Shown: positions 1 through 8,602, numbered from the stretch's first letter. The stretch: DNA of 45,186 nucleotides from an uncultured Lachnospiraceae bacterium (GCA_910583895.1 CAJTYJ010000029.1:1-45186); one strand, 5' to 3'. Notes: a model not told the origin generated them from the sequence alone. Numbers and translations are program-made.

Positions 1-70
1 TTGACACTTTGGGCAGACATATTCATTTTTGAATTACAGTTTGCGGAAACTCAAGCAAATCATATTAGGA

Positions 71-221
71 ATCAGGACAAACGCATGAATCAATAAATGG
101 TAAACCATGTATCCCCTTGTTCACGGAGGGCAACATTTTTTGAGAAAACAATTATATCAAGAAAATAAAAGTTCTCAGAAACTATGCGGAACAAATGGTT
201 CATTCATGCGTTTGTCGTGAT
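71..221. repeat. Segment bounded by 20-base inverted repeats
   Basis: Positions 71-90 and 202-221 are inverted copies of one another with 19 of 20 bases matching (core GACAAACGCATGAAT), enclosing about 111 bases. No ORF lies between them and no flanking target duplication is obvious. It could be a miniature inverted-repeat element or a divergent regulatory site upstream of the LysR gene. The rest of 1-312 holds nothing I recognise. Confidence 0.55.
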
Positions 222-312
222 ACATGAATCTTTCGGCAGATGAGCTCTTTGTGTGCCGGACGTGAAAGACAGTTTCAAGTGCAGAGAAACGAGGCGATCC
301 TCATAAAATTCC

Positions 313-342
313 TTGCAGGGTGCAAAGGCGTACAGGTATAAT
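313..342 (+). promoter_or_regulatory. Promoter of the LysR regulator gene
   Basis: TTGCAG at 313-318 and a perfect TATAAT at 337-342 are separated by 18 bases, as for a housekeeping sigma factor. Transcription would start near 349. This makes the upstream in-frame ATG at 313 impossible as a start on this transcript and supports the ATG at 418. Confidence 0.6.
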
Positions 343-417
343 AAAAAACGATGGTTTCTGTTTGTACATGACAGCATGTTCCATGAAAAGCTGTCCGGAA
401 AAATAGAGGAGGCGTCC

Positions 418-1338
418 ATGACCTTAACACAACTGCGATACTTGATGGCCATCGCAAGAACGAAATCTTTGAATCAGGCAGCAAAGCAGCTGTATGTATC
501 CCAGCCGTCCCTGACCAGTGCCATGAAAGAGCTGGAAAAGGAGCTTGGGATCACGCTGTTTTACCGAAGCGGGAGAGGGGTTACCCTGACCGGAGACGGG
601 ACGGAATTTCTCCTGTATGCGAAGCAGCTTTACGGACAGTACGAAGAACTCCTAAAACGGTACGGAAAAGGCGGTTCCCGCCGGAAGAAATTCGGGGTAT
701 CCACGCAGCACTATTCCTTTGCAGTCAAGGCGTTTGTGGATATGGCAAAGCAGTTTGACATGTCCCGGTATGAATTTGCCATTCGGGAGACCAGGACCCC
801 GGAAGTGATCAGCGACGTGAGTACGATGAAAAGTGAGATCGGGGTACTGTATTTATGCGATTTCAACCGGAAATTTATGGAAAAGCTTCTGAAATCTGCC
901 GGGCTGGAATTCCATCCTCTGATCAACTGTCAGGCCTATGTGTATCTGTGGAAAGGACATCCGCTGGCCGGGGAAAGCTCCATCTGTTTTGAGCAGCTGA
1001 AAGATTATCCCTGTCTGGCCTTTGAGCAGGGGGACGACAGCGCTTTTTATCTGGCAGAAGAGATTTTGTCCACCAACGAGTATGCCCAGGTCATCCGGGC
1101 CAACGACCGGGCCACCATGCTGAACCTGATGGTAGGGCTGAATGGTTACACGCTCTGTTCGGGGATTATCTGCGAAGAGTTAAACGGAAGCGATTTTCTG
1201 GCTGTTCCCTTTGAGCCGGATGAACAAAACCAGAACAGCATCATGGAAATCGGGTATGTGGTGAGGAAACATACCCTGTTAAGCCCGATTGGAGGGCTTT
1301 ATGTGGAAGAACTGAAGCGGTGCCTTGGATTGTTATAA
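418..1338 (+). CDS. LysR-family regulator, MtaR/MetR-like
   Basis: Product of 306 residues, normal for LysR regulators. The N-terminal winged HTH (residues 1-65, with LNQAAKQLYVSQPSLTSAM) is followed by a LysR substrate-binding domain. The stretch RYEFAIRETRTPEVI and the following EIGVLYL closely resemble, from memory, the streptococcal methionine regulator MtaR/MetR. The ATG at 418 follows AGAGGAGG and lies downstream of the promoter at 313-342. The next gene, metY, is on the same strand and has a MET-box-like site in front of it, so the likely role is activation of methionine/homocysteine synthesis genes. The effector is not visible from sequence; O-acetylhomoserine or a related intermediate would be typical for this group. 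Confidence 0.88.
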   Translation: MTLTQLRYLMAIARTKSLNQAAKQLYVSQPSLTSAMKELEKELGITLFYRSGRGVTLTGDGTEFLLYAKQLYGQYEELLKRYGKGGSRRKKFGVSTQHYSFAVKAFVDMAKQFDMSRYEFAIRETRTPEVISDVSTMKSEIGVLYLCDFNRKFMEKLLKSAGLEFHPLINCQAYVYLWKGHPLAGESSICFEQLKDYPCLAFEQGDDSAFYLAEEILSTNEYAQVIRANDRATMLNLMVGLNGYTLCSGIICEELNGSDFLAVPFEPDEQNQNSIMEIGYVVRKHTLLSPIGGLYVEELKRCLGLL

Positions 1339-1410
1339 GGATCCGGATGACGGGAAAGGATCCGCTTCTTGTCTGTGGTGCAATGATGAACGGGAGATGT
1401 TCCGGAAGAT

Positions 1411-1439
1411 TCCAGTTATAGTTTTAAGCTATAACTGGA
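1411..1439 (+). promoter_or_regulatory. MET-box-like LysR operator upstream of metY
   Basis: An 11-base perfect inverted repeat (1411-1421 and 1429-1439) contains TATAGTTTTAAGCTATA at 1417-1433. This differs by one base from the streptococcal MtaR MET-box consensus as I recall it (TATAGTTtnaAACTATA). Its centre is about 66 bases upstream of the predicted metY start point, the usual place for a LysR activator. The hairpin is followed by a T-rich run, so it may also act as a terminator for the lysR gene. Confidence 0.6.
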
Positions 1440-1455
1440 TATTTTTTATGTGTAT

Positions 1456-1484
1456 TAGACAAAGAGAATCTGCCATGGTAGGAT
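1456..1484 (+). promoter_or_regulatory. Promoter of metY
   Basis: TAGACA at 1456-1461 and TAGGAT at 1479-1484 with 17 bases between. The weak -10 fits a promoter needing an activator, and the MET-box-like site lies just upstream. Confidence 0.45.
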
Positions 1485-1526
1485 GGTTACAGAAATTTAA
1501 AAGAGAACCATCTGGAGGAAAAAAAC

Positions 1527-2840
1527 ATGGCAGACAGAGATATCAGAGATACCAAAAACTGGGCTTTTGAGACGAGACAGCTTCATATCGGGCAGGAACA
1601 GGCAGACCCGGCTACGGATGCAAGGGCGGTTCCGATCTATGCATCCACCTCTTATGTATTTCACGACGCTCAGCACGCGGCGGACCGTTTCAGTCTGAAG
1701 GACGCGGGAAATATTTACGGAAGACTGACCAATCCGACCCAGGAGGTCTTTGAACAGAGGATTGCGTCTCTGGAAGGCGGAGTGGCGGCGCTGGCTGTGG
1801 CTTCCGGGGCAGCCGCCATCGCTTATACGTTCCAGGCGCTGGCAAAATCCGGGGAACATATTGTGGCGTCGAAGACGATCTACGGAGGCACCTACAATCT
1901 GCTGGCGCACACGCTGCCCCAGACAAGCGGCATCACCGCCACCTTCGTGGATCCGGAAGAAGAAGGCTCTTTTGAGGCGGCCATCCGGGAAAATACAAAA
2001 GCGATTTTCGTGGAGACACTGGGAAATCCCAACTCCAATCTGGTGGATTTGGAGGCGCTGGCGGAGGTTGCCCACAGACATCAGATCCCGCTGGTAGTGG
2101 ATTCCACTTTTGCAACACCGTATTTGATTCGTCCGATCGAACACGGAGCGGACCTTGTGGTGCATTCGGCCACAAAGTTTATCGGCGGGCACGGGACGGC
2201 CATCGGCGGCGTGATCGTCGATGGCGGCAGTTTTGACTGGAAAGCGTCCGGGAACTATCCATGGATCGCAGAGCCCAATCCCAGCTATCACGGGGTATCT
2301 TTTGTGGAGGCTGCCGGCACTGCCGCTTTCGTCACCTACATTCGTGCGGTTCTTTTAAGGGATACCGGAGCGACCCTTTCCCCGTTCCATGCCTTTTTGT
2401 TCCTGCAGGGTCTGGAGACGTTGTCTCTCCGGGTGGAGCGCCATGTCAGCAATGCCCTGAAGATTGTGAAATATTTATCAGAACATCCGCAGGTGGAAGC
2501 GGTCCATCATCCGTCCCTGGCAAGTGAGCCAAGTCACGGGCTGTATCAAAAGTATCTGCCGGCCGGGGGCGGTTCCATCTTTACCTTTGAGATCAAAGGG
2601 GATGCAGAGACTGCCCAGACTTTTATCGACCACCTGGCGATTTTCTCCCTGCTGGCCAATGTGGCGGATGTGAAATCTCTGGTCATCCATCCGGCGACCA
2701 CCACACACAGCCAGTGCACCGGTCAGGAGCTTGCGGAGCAGGGCATCCGGCCCAATACCATCCGGCTTTCCATTGGTATAGAGAAGGCGGAGGACCTGAT
2801 TGCGGCGCTGGATGCGGCATTTGAAGCAGTACGGGAATGA
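1527..2840 (+). CDS. metY: O-acetylhomoserine sulfhydrylase (homocysteine synthase)
   Basis: This PLP-dependent Cys/Met metabolism enzyme has 437 residues, the usual MetY length (longer than about 380-residue cystathionine synthases/lyases). It converts O-acetylhomoserine and sulfide to homocysteine in the cytoplasm. The PLP lysine lies in HSATKFIGGHG (about K217), and the N-terminal RQLHIGQEQADPATDARAVP motif is typical of MetY. The start follows CTGGAGGAA. The gene stands alone behind the LysR gene, with its own promoter and MET-box-like operator. It is convergent with the yczE-like gene, with only six bases between stop codons. Confidence 0.93.
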   Translation: MADRDIRDTKNWAFETRQLHIGQEQADPATDARAVPIYASTSYVFHDAQHAADRFSLKDAGNIYGRLTNPTQEVFEQRIASLEGGVAALAVASGAAAIAYTFQALAKSGEHIVASKTIYGGTYNLLAHTLPQTSGITATFVDPEEEGSFEAAIRENTKAIFVETLGNPNSNLVDLEALAEVAHRHQIPLVVDSTFATPYLIRPIEHGADLVVHSATKFIGGHGTAIGGVIVDGGSFDWKASGNYPWIAEPNPSYHGVSFVEAAGTAAFVTYIRAVLLRDTGATLSPFHAFLFLQGLETLSLRVERHVSNALKIVKYLSEHPQVEAVHHPSLASEPSHGLYQKYLPAGGGSIFTFEIKGDAETAQTFIDHLAIFSLLANVADVKSLVIHPATTTHSQCTGQELAEQGIRPNTIRLSIGIEKAEDLIAALDAAFEAVRE

Positions 2841-2846
2841 CCGGTT

Positions 2847-3509
2847 TTATGAATCGGCATCATTCAGAAGATGCAGAAGAAAACGGACCAGACGCTCGCT
2901 TCGGGGCAGAAAGATCCCGGCCACCGGCCCCACCAGAAAGGCACTGATGAGTGTTCCCACACCCACAGCACCGCCCATGAGAAAGCCTGTGGCCACAAAA
3001 CAGATATCCACCAGGATGCGGACCGGTCCGAAGGGTTTTGAGAGCTTGTCGCTGATGGCGATGGCGACCAGATCATTCGGGCCGGTGCCGGCGTCGGATT
3101 TGATGACGATGGTCATGCCAAAGGCAAGGATCACGCAGCCCAGCGCGAGAATCATTAGACGCAGAACGAAAGGATTTCCCGGGTGGAGGAAAGGCTTAAG
3201 AAGGCGTGTAAACACATCGATAATCGGGCCGCCCGCAGCCATGCATACGAGGGTGCCGGCTTTCACATAGCTTTTGTCCACCACAAGGAGGAGCAGCATG
3301 ATCAGGATGCTGACAGCGGCATGGGCAGAGCCGTGGGTCGGTATGGGGACAAAATGTCCCAGCGTCCGGAAGATTCCCTGGATAAAGACGTTGAACGGAT
3401 CGGCGCCCAGATCGGTTAAAAGGAACAGGGTTACGCCCAGATGTGCGATCACGAGTCCGACGAACAATAGTATAAGCCGAAAGATATATTCTCTGATGCT
3501 TCTTTTCAT
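2847..3509 (-). CDS. YczE/YitT-like integral membrane protein
   Basis: About 220 residues with four to five hydrophobic segments, beginning MKRSIREYIFRLILLFVGL. Motifs LGADPFNVFIQGI and SDAGTGPNDLVAIAIS match the YczE/YyaS membrane family; in Bacillus subtilis yczE affects surfactin production but the biochemical role is unknown. I chose the ATG whose first base is at 3509 because GAGGAAC lies just upstream. The frame is open further upstream (to 3728), but that part looks non-coding and overlaps the opposite-strand promoter region. No partner gene is evident. Confidence 0.82.
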   Translation of the reverse strand: MKRSIREYIFRLILLFVGLVIAHLGVTLFLLTDLGADPFNVFIQGIFRTLGHFVPIPTHGSAHAAVSILIMLLLLVVDKSYVKAGTLVCMAAGGPIIDVFTRLLKPFLHPGNPFVLRLMILALGCVILAFGMTIVIKSDAGTGPNDLVAIAISDKLSKPFGPVRILVDICFVATGFLMGGAVGVGTLISAFLVGPVAGIFLPRSERLVRFLLHLLNDADS

Positions 3510-3608
3510 TGGTGTGTTCCTCATTTTCATATTTTGTGTATCATAACATGAAAAGACGGTGGAAAACAACTTGAAATCTTTGATCCCGCCAGGCACAGAC
3601 ACAAAATC

Positions 3609-3637
3609 TTGCCATTTTTCAGCTGGAAAAGTATAAT
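3609..3637 (+). promoter_or_regulatory. Promoter upstream of the GH3 gene
   Basis: TTGCCA at 3609-3614 and a perfect TATAAT at 3632-3637 are spaced by 17 bases. It predicts a leader of about 265 bases before the GH3 start at 3909, containing the hairpin repeat at 3713-3824. Confidence 0.6.
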
Positions 3638-3712
3638 GGAGCCAGGAGATGGACAGGGAATGGACGGAAAAAATTGGGGCCGTGTCCCCGCAGCCATCGA
3701 GCAGAACGGTAA

Positions 3713-3824
3713 AGTCGCAAAGGTGCACGAGAGGAACTTTTATGCGTGCCTTTCCGAATAAAAGTTTCTTTCATTACCAGTGTGCCGAAGCGACTTTACC
3801 CTTTAGCGCTGTCGCGCAGCGACT
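3713..3824 (+). repeat. 112-base hairpin repeat, copy A (plus truncated unit)
   Basis: This 112-base unit begins AGTCGCAA and ends GCAGCGACT. It is about 90 percent identical by eye to the reverse complement of the two copies at 11447-11670. It holds a long stem formed by 3729-3743 and 3758-3772, with two G-T pairs. After six bases (TAAAAT) the start of another unit (AGTCGCAA, 3831-3838) appears and then stops, indicating a truncated tandem copy. It lies in the predicted leader of the GH3 gene, in the same orientation relative to transcription as the other copies relative to the gcvT-like gene. Confidence 0.85.
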
Positions 3825-3908
3825 TAAAATAGTCGCAAGAGAAATAAGTCGGATGCCGCGATGACAGGATCAAAGACAATGGATGCGGCATGCCGGAAAG
3901 GAGCATAC

Positions 3909-6287
3909 ATGACAGGACAGGTTCACAGTGGTACGAAAGAACAAAAGCCATCAAAGCGGGAGCTGGCTCACGGCGCATTTGCCAGACGGGCAGCGGCGGA
4001 GGGGATGGTCCTTTTAAAAAATGAGGGGCTGCTTCCGTTGGATTCATCGGTATCCATCGCATTATTCGGCGGAGGTGCCGTCCGTACGGTCAAGGGCGGG
4101 ATTGGTTCCGGAGATGTCAATAACCGGGAGAATATTTCCATTTACCAAGGAATGAAAGAAGCCGATGCGGTGATCACAAGCGAAGACTGGATCCAGGATT
4201 ATGAAAAGCGTTATGAGGCGGCCAGAAAGGCCTGGAAAGAAAAGGTATTAGAAGCTGTAAAACATGTGGAAAATCCCTTTGATGCTTACGCGTCGAATCC
4301 TTTTTCTCTGCCGGAGGGGCGCAGGCTTCAGGAAGAGGATCTAAAAGACGCGTGTGCAGCGGTCTACGTGATCAGCCGGATTGCAGGGGAGGGCAGAGAC
4401 CGCCGAAAAGAAGAGGGAGATTATGAGCTGAGCAAAAAAGAGCGGGAGGATATCTGCTGGCTGGACCAGTCCGGTCTTCCCATCGTTCTGATTTTAAATG
4501 TGGGTGCTCCGGTGGAACTGAGTGGCCTGCTGGAAAATGCCAAACATATCCAGGCTGTTTTACATATCGCGCTTCCCGGACAGGAAGGCGGCCGCGCGGT
4601 CTGTGACGTTTTGTTCGGTCATGCAGTGCCAGGCGGCAGACTGACGGCTACCTGGGCGAGACGCTATGAAGATTATCCTTCTGCAGACAGTTTTGGTTAT
4701 CTGAATGACCATCTGGAAACGGAGGAGTACCAGGAGGGCATCTTTGTAGGATACCGCCATTTTGATCACGAAGGCCTTCGTCCGTTGTTTCCTTTTGGAT
4801 ATGGACTTTCTTATACGGAATTTTCTGCAAAACCGGAAAATTTCCAGAGGACAGAGGATGGAATAGAGCTTACAGTATCTGTAAAAAATACAGGTGATAA
4901 ATGGCCCGGCCGGGAAGTGGTGCAGGTGTATGTGACGCTGCCTCAGACCGGGCTTAAGAAAGAGGCAAAGCGTCTGGTTGGTTTTGCGAAGACAGGCGTA
5001 TTAAGGCCCGGGGAAGTGCAGAACGTGACGATTTTTGCGGAGGCCAAAGATCTGGCCAGCTTTTCGGAAGCTCTGCATGCATGGGTTTTGGAAGCCGGGG
5101 ACTACGGGGTGTGGATCGGAGCCCATGCGGCTTCTCTGCAGCCGGCGGCACAGTTTACGCTTCAGGAGCAGGTGATTTTGGAGCAAACAGAGCTGATCGG
5201 ATCTGAGTCGTCAGGGGCAGCGGATGCGGCCGGACCAGCCAAGAGAGATTTGGAAAAATGGATGAAGCAGACAGAAGGAATGTCCGCAGAGGAGCTGATC
5301 TGTCTTCTGTATGGAAATATTACCGTAGAAACCTGTACGCTTGGCTCAGCCGGGATACGGGTGCCAGGGTCGGCAGGAGAGACTACAGAGGCATTGGAGC
5401 AGACACGGGGGATCCGTTCGCTGATCATGGCAGACGGACCGGCGGGCCTGCGTCTGCGCCAAAGCTATGAGGTAGATCAAAAGACAGATGCGGTCTATGG
5501 TTCTGGCATTCTGGGTTCTTTGGAAAACGGGTATCTGGAGCAGGCAGAGCATCATGACCATACGGATACCTACTATCAGTTCTGCACGGCATTTCCGGTG
5601 GGGACAGCGCTGGCTCAGTCCTGGGACGAAGAGCTGATGCGGCAGTTTGGAGAAGCGGTGGCAGCGGAAATGGAAGAATTTCATGTGGACCTTTGGCTGG
5701 CACCGGGACTGAATATCCACAGGAATCCTTTATGCGGGCGTAACTTTGAGTATTTTTCAGAGGATCCCTTGCTGTCCGGGCGGATGGCGGCGGCCGTGAC
5801 GGCCGGGGTGCAGAGCCGGGGAACCTGCGGCGTGACCATCAAGCATTTTGCCTGCAATAATCAGGAGGATAACCGTATGGGCGTGGATGCCCGTGTCTCG
5901 GAACGGACGCTTCGGGAAGTTTATCTGCGGGGGTTTGAGATTGCGGTGAAGAAGAGCAGCCCCATGGCCATGATGACTTCCTATAACCTGGTCAACGGAG
6001 TCCATGCGGCCAACAGCCGGGATCTGTGTACCGTCATTGCCCGGGAGGAGTGGGGCTTTGAAGGGGTGATCATGACTGACTGGGGTACAACAGGACCTGA
6101 GGACGGCAGTATCCCGTGGAAATGTGTGGCGGCCGGAAATGACATTATGATGCCGGGAAGCCCCAAAGACGCTGCAGATCTTCGGAGGGCATATGCGCAG
6201 GGAGAACTTTCGGAAGAGACGATCCGGTGCTGTGCCGGGCGGGTGCTTTGGATGATCCAAAAGTTAAGTGAGCCGGCCGGGGGCTGA
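3909..6287 (+). CDS. Glycoside hydrolase family 3 (beta-glucosidase-like), reversed domain order
   Basis: The product has 792 residues from the ATG at 3909, which follows GAAAGGAG; an in-frame ATG at 3861 lacks a ribosome site. The GH3 C-terminal alpha/beta sandwich comes first (RRAAAEGMVLLKNEGLLPL near residue 30). A fibronectin III-like domain follows (about 290-400), and the catalytic TIM barrel comes last (about 420-792). The barrel carries LAPGLNIHRNPLCGRNFEYF, VTIKHFACNNQE and the nucleophile motif VIMTDWG (D about 724). This reversed arrangement is known from Butyrivibrio and Ruminococcus beta-glucosidases. There is no signal peptide, so it probably acts in the cytoplasm on imported beta-glucosides or related oligosaccharides. 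It has no transporter next to it. The exact glycoside is not determinable. Confidence 0.92.
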   Translation: MTGQVHSGTKEQKPSKRELAHGAFARRAAAEGMVLLKNEGLLPLDSSVSIALFGGGAVRTVKGGIGSGDVNNRENISIYQGMKEADAVITSEDWIQDYEKRYEAARKAWKEKVLEAVKHVENPFDAYASNPFSLPEGRRLQEEDLKDACAAVYVISRIAGEGRDRRKEEGDYELSKKEREDICWLDQSGLPIVLILNVGAPVELSGLLENAKHIQAVLHIALPGQEGGRAVCDVLFGHAVPGGRLTATWARRYEDYPSADSFGYLNDHLETEEYQEGIFVGYRHFDHEGLRPLFPFGYGLSYTEFSAKPENFQRTEDGIELTVSVKNTGDKWPGREVVQVYVTLPQTGLKKEAKRLVGFAKTGVLRPGEVQNVTIFAEAKDLASFSEALHAWVLEAGDYGVWIGAHAASLQPAAQFTLQEQVILEQTELIGSESSGAADAAGPAKRDLEKWMKQTEGMSAEELICLLYGNITVETCTLGSAGIRVPGSAGETTEALEQTRGIRSLIMADGPAGLRLRQSYEVDQKTDAVYGSGILGSLENGYLEQAEHHDHTDTYYQFCTAFPVGTALAQSWDEELMRQFGEAVAAEMEEFHVDLWLAPGLNIHRNPLCGRNFEYFSEDPLLSGRMAAAVTAGVQSRGTCGVTIKHFACNNQEDNRMGVDARVSERTLREVYLRGFEIAVKKSSPMAMMTSYNLVNGVHAANSRDLCTVIAREEWGFEGVIMTDWGTTGPEDGSIPWKCVAAGNDIMMPGSPKDAADLRRAYAQGELSEETIRCCAGRVLWMIQKLSEPAGG

Positions 6288-6502
6288 AGGACATGGATTA
6301 AGACCCGGGGCAGGTAAAAAAGAGCAGGCTGAAAAAAGGCCTGGCCGCCTGACGTATGCAGAGCCTTTTTGGGTTCTGCCTGCGCCGGGTAAGAACGCGT
6401 GGCGGTGCAGGTGCTGAGGTGTCTGAAAAAACATGCCTTGGCACCGCATGTCACAAAAATAACAGTTAAAGAAAAAGAAATAAATAATTTTTCAGAAAAT
6501 AG
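6288..6502. other. Intergenic region after the GH3 gene
   Basis: No ORF is credible here. A GCAGAGCC...GGTTCTGC-type hairpin with a T-rich loop (about 6359-6381) and a GCGGTGC...GCACCGC inverted repeat (about 6401-6446) are visible. Either could end GH3 transcription, but neither has a clean T-run. Confidence 0.4.
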
Positions 6503-6531
6503 TTGACAAATAGAATAAAATATTGTAATAT
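6503..6531 (+). promoter_or_regulatory. Strong promoter of a non-coding transcript
   Basis: A perfect TTGACA (6503-6508), 17 bases, then TAATAT (6526-6531) in a very AT-rich setting. The next credible start codon with a long ORF is 340 bases away, beyond a terminator. Confidence 0.65.
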
Positions 6532-6537
6532 ATAACC

Positions 6538-6763
6538 ATCAACAAGAAAGAGACACACAAAAGTCTCTGGAATGGAGGAAAGGTCCAATGGGAAGATAAT
6601 ATGAATCACGAATTGGATAACAGCAGAAGGTCTGAGAGCATCTGACGAGAAAGGATGATCCAGCACCTGAAAATAATCGTGAAAGGGGATAAGCAAGGTG
6701 AAACTTCAGATTCACAGGTAAAGAGCCATTCGATTGACAGAAAAATCGGATGGCTCTTTTTTT
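6538..6763 (+). ncRNA. Candidate orphan small RNA, about 225 bases
   Basis: The stretch runs from the promoter at 6503-6531 to the intrinsic terminator at 6721-6763. The only ORFs with ribosome-site-like sequence are 3 and 14 codons long (ATG at about 6588 and 6601). An AGAGAC...GTCTCT hairpin is near the 5' end. I could not match it to a riboswitch, T-box, 6S RNA or other class I know. It may be an independent regulatory RNA, or a leader that is attenuated before the sigma-factor operon 110 bases downstream. A tiny peptide gene is also possible. Confidence 0.45.
6721..6763 (+). terminator. Intrinsic terminator of the candidate small RNA
   Basis: Stem of 15 pairs (6721-6735 with 6744-6758, one G-T pair) and an uninterrupted run of T residues. 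Confidence 0.85.
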
Positions 6764-6873
6764 GATTAATTTTTCTTTCTTAGTGCATCGAATATTTGCG
6801 TGGGATGATCTAATAGATGTAGACAGAAAACAAAAACCCCCGGCCGGGTTTCCGAAGTGGAGGAAAAAATGGA

Positions 6874-7371
6874 ATGAACAGATTGGTGAAAAAAGCGCAG
6901 AAGGGAGATGCGGATGCCTTTATCGAATTGATGGAGCAGAATCGAATGATGCTTCAGCGGGTAGCCTATGGCTATTTTCAAGGAGAAGAGGATGTGGCGG
7001 ATGTGATACAGGACACAATTCTGGATGCTTTTGAACACATTCAGAAGCTGAAAGAGCCGGAATACTTCCGAACCTGGCTGGTGCGGATCCTGATGAACAA
7101 CTGCAACCGGCTGTATAATCAAAATAAAAAATACACCAATATTTCCCAGATGAGAGGAGATCCGGTCACCTCCTGCGGGACGGGGAATGTGGAGTTTCTT
7201 GAGATGCTGAAATCGCTGCCCGAGGACAGCAGACTGATCTTTCAGCTTTATTATGGAGAACAGTTTACGACAAAAGAGATTGGACAGATGCTGAAAATGA
7301 AAGAATCTACAGTCAAGAGCAGGCTGCACCGGGGAAAAGAGAAACTTCGTGTAGAGATGCAGGTGGTATAA
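6874..7371 (+). CDS. ECF-type RNA polymerase sigma factor
   Basis: 165 residues, typical of ECF sigma factors. Region 2 covers about residues 8-75 (DVIQDTILDAFEHIQKLKEP, then YFRTWLVRILMNNC) and region 4 about 100-160 (TTKEIGQMLKMKESTVKSRL, the HTH). The start follows GTGGAGGAA. Only 10 bases separate it from the downstream DUF4179 anti-sigma gene, a standard ECF/anti-sigma pair of clostridia. It should direct transcription of an envelope- or stress-related regulon, probably including its own operon, but I could not identify its promoter motif. Confidence 0.92.
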   Translation: MNRLVKKAQKGDADAFIELMEQNRMMLQRVAYGYFQGEEDVADVIQDTILDAFEHIQKLKEPEYFRTWLVRILMNNCNRLYNQNKKYTNISQMRGDPVTSCGTGNVEFLEMLKSLPEDSRLIFQLYYGEQFTTKEIGQMLKMKESTVKSRLHRGKEKLRVEMQVV

Positions 7372-7381
7372 GGAGGAATTG

Positions 7382-8569
7382 ATGATGAGACAGGAGTATA
7401 CAGCAGAAAAGTATCGGGAAATTCTGGGAAGAGATCTGGAACAATCCGATCTGATGGAAGAGCGGATACAAGGAGCTTATGATATCATCCGCGTGAAGAA
7501 AAAGATCAAAAAGGGGGCGGGACGAAGACAGAACGTAAAGGGCCTGATCATGGGCGTATCGGCGGTGGCAGCAGCATTTGTCTTAAGCGTTACGGCCTTT
7601 GTGGCCAATCCGGCCCTGGCCGCAAAGTTTTCTTTTATTGACAAGATCTTCGGCATTGTGGAAACAGAAGTCGGTTATCCCGGCGATTACAGTAAGGATG
7701 CAGTGCAGCTTGTCAGCCAGGCGGATGTGGGGGAGGACGGTACGGTGGACAGCCCTTATGTGCAGACCGACGGGGACATCACTTTTACAATCTCTGAGTG
7801 CAATTATGAAAGTATGGCCATGTATCTGGCAGTCAGTGTGAAATCCGAAAATGGATTTTCGGAGGAGTTTCGCAATTATGCCCGTACGGGTACCTACGAG
7901 GAAGTAAAAGAAGAAGAGCTGGCATCCAGTCACAGTACTTTGTATATGACAAGCACTTCCAGAGCCGATTTTTCCAGTGCAGGGTACGGAGTTTATGAAG
8001 GCGATCCTGGGCATGGAACCAGTTCGCCCTATTATATCAATGGGAAATTTGTGGATGACTATACGTTTGCAGGTATCATCCGGGTGGATCTGATGTCTAT
8101 GTCGATGGCCCGGGAAAACGATCCGATTCCGGATGAATTTCCATATCATCTCTGTGTGACGGATCTGTTTGCTGATTTTGAAGGGGAGCATTTGACCGGA
8201 AAATGGGAGTTTGACCTGGACGTGAAGCTGAATCATGCAAATACGATAACCAAAGAGATCCAGAAGACCAACGAGGAAGGCATTGGCATCGGAAAAGTGA
8301 TCCGGACTTCTTACGAACTGAATGCAGAGCTTCTGCTCCCGGATGGAAAGAGCAGGGCGGATTATGTAGTGGCTGTCTGCGATGCAGAAGGAAAACTGCT
8401 GGAAAGTCAGGGGGAAAATACGGAGATCTGTTCGGTGTACGGACGGGATGTGAGCAAAGTGTTTGTCTATGTGGTGGATTATATGACCTACATGGATGAG
8501 TGCAAAGGAAACAATGCACATCGGCTTCCGGAAAAAGCGGTCTTTCAAACGGAGGTCGTGTTTGAGTAG
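7382..8569 (+). CDS. DUF4179 membrane anti-sigma factor
   Basis: About 395 residues. A short cytoplasmic N-terminus (residues 1-55) is followed by one membrane segment (GLIMGVSAVAAAFVLSVTAF) ending in FVANPALAAKF. A large extracytoplasmic domain of the DUF4179 type comes next. Family members sit next to ECF sigma genes and are taken to bind the sigma factor with the N-terminal part while sensing a signal outside. Two adjacent ATGs (7382, 7385) follow AGGAGG at 7371-7376; I chose the first. The gene ends before a strong terminator. Confidence 0.85.
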   Translation: MMRQEYTAEKYREILGRDLEQSDLMEERIQGAYDIIRVKKKIKKGAGRRQNVKGLIMGVSAVAAAFVLSVTAFVANPALAAKFSFIDKIFGIVETEVGYPGDYSKDAVQLVSQADVGEDGTVDSPYVQTDGDITFTISECNYESMAMYLAVSVKSENGFSEEFRNYARTGTYEEVKEEELASSHSTLYMTSTSRADFSSAGYGVYEGDPGHGTSSPYYINGKFVDDYTFAGIIRVDLMSMSMARENDPIPDEFPYHLCVTDLFADFEGEHLTGKWEFDLDVKLNHANTITKEIQKTNEEGIGIGKVIRTSYELNAELLLPDGKSRADYVVAVCDAEGKLLESQGENTEICSVYGRDVSKVFVYVVDYMTYMDECKGNNAHRLPEKAVFQTEVVFE

Positions 8570-8602
8570 TGCAGGTGTTTCAAAGTATCTTTTATGCGGA
8601 CA

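Noticed and set aside
1..6. TTGACA at the very start of the window
   Set aside because: No -10 box at proper spacing and no gene follows within 400 bases other than the lysR gene, which has its own promoter.
6538..6763. 6S RNA, T-box or riboswitch identity for the candidate small RNA
   Set aside because: The 5' and 3' ends do not pair in a long rod as in 6S RNA, and I could not find conserved T-box or riboswitch core sequences.
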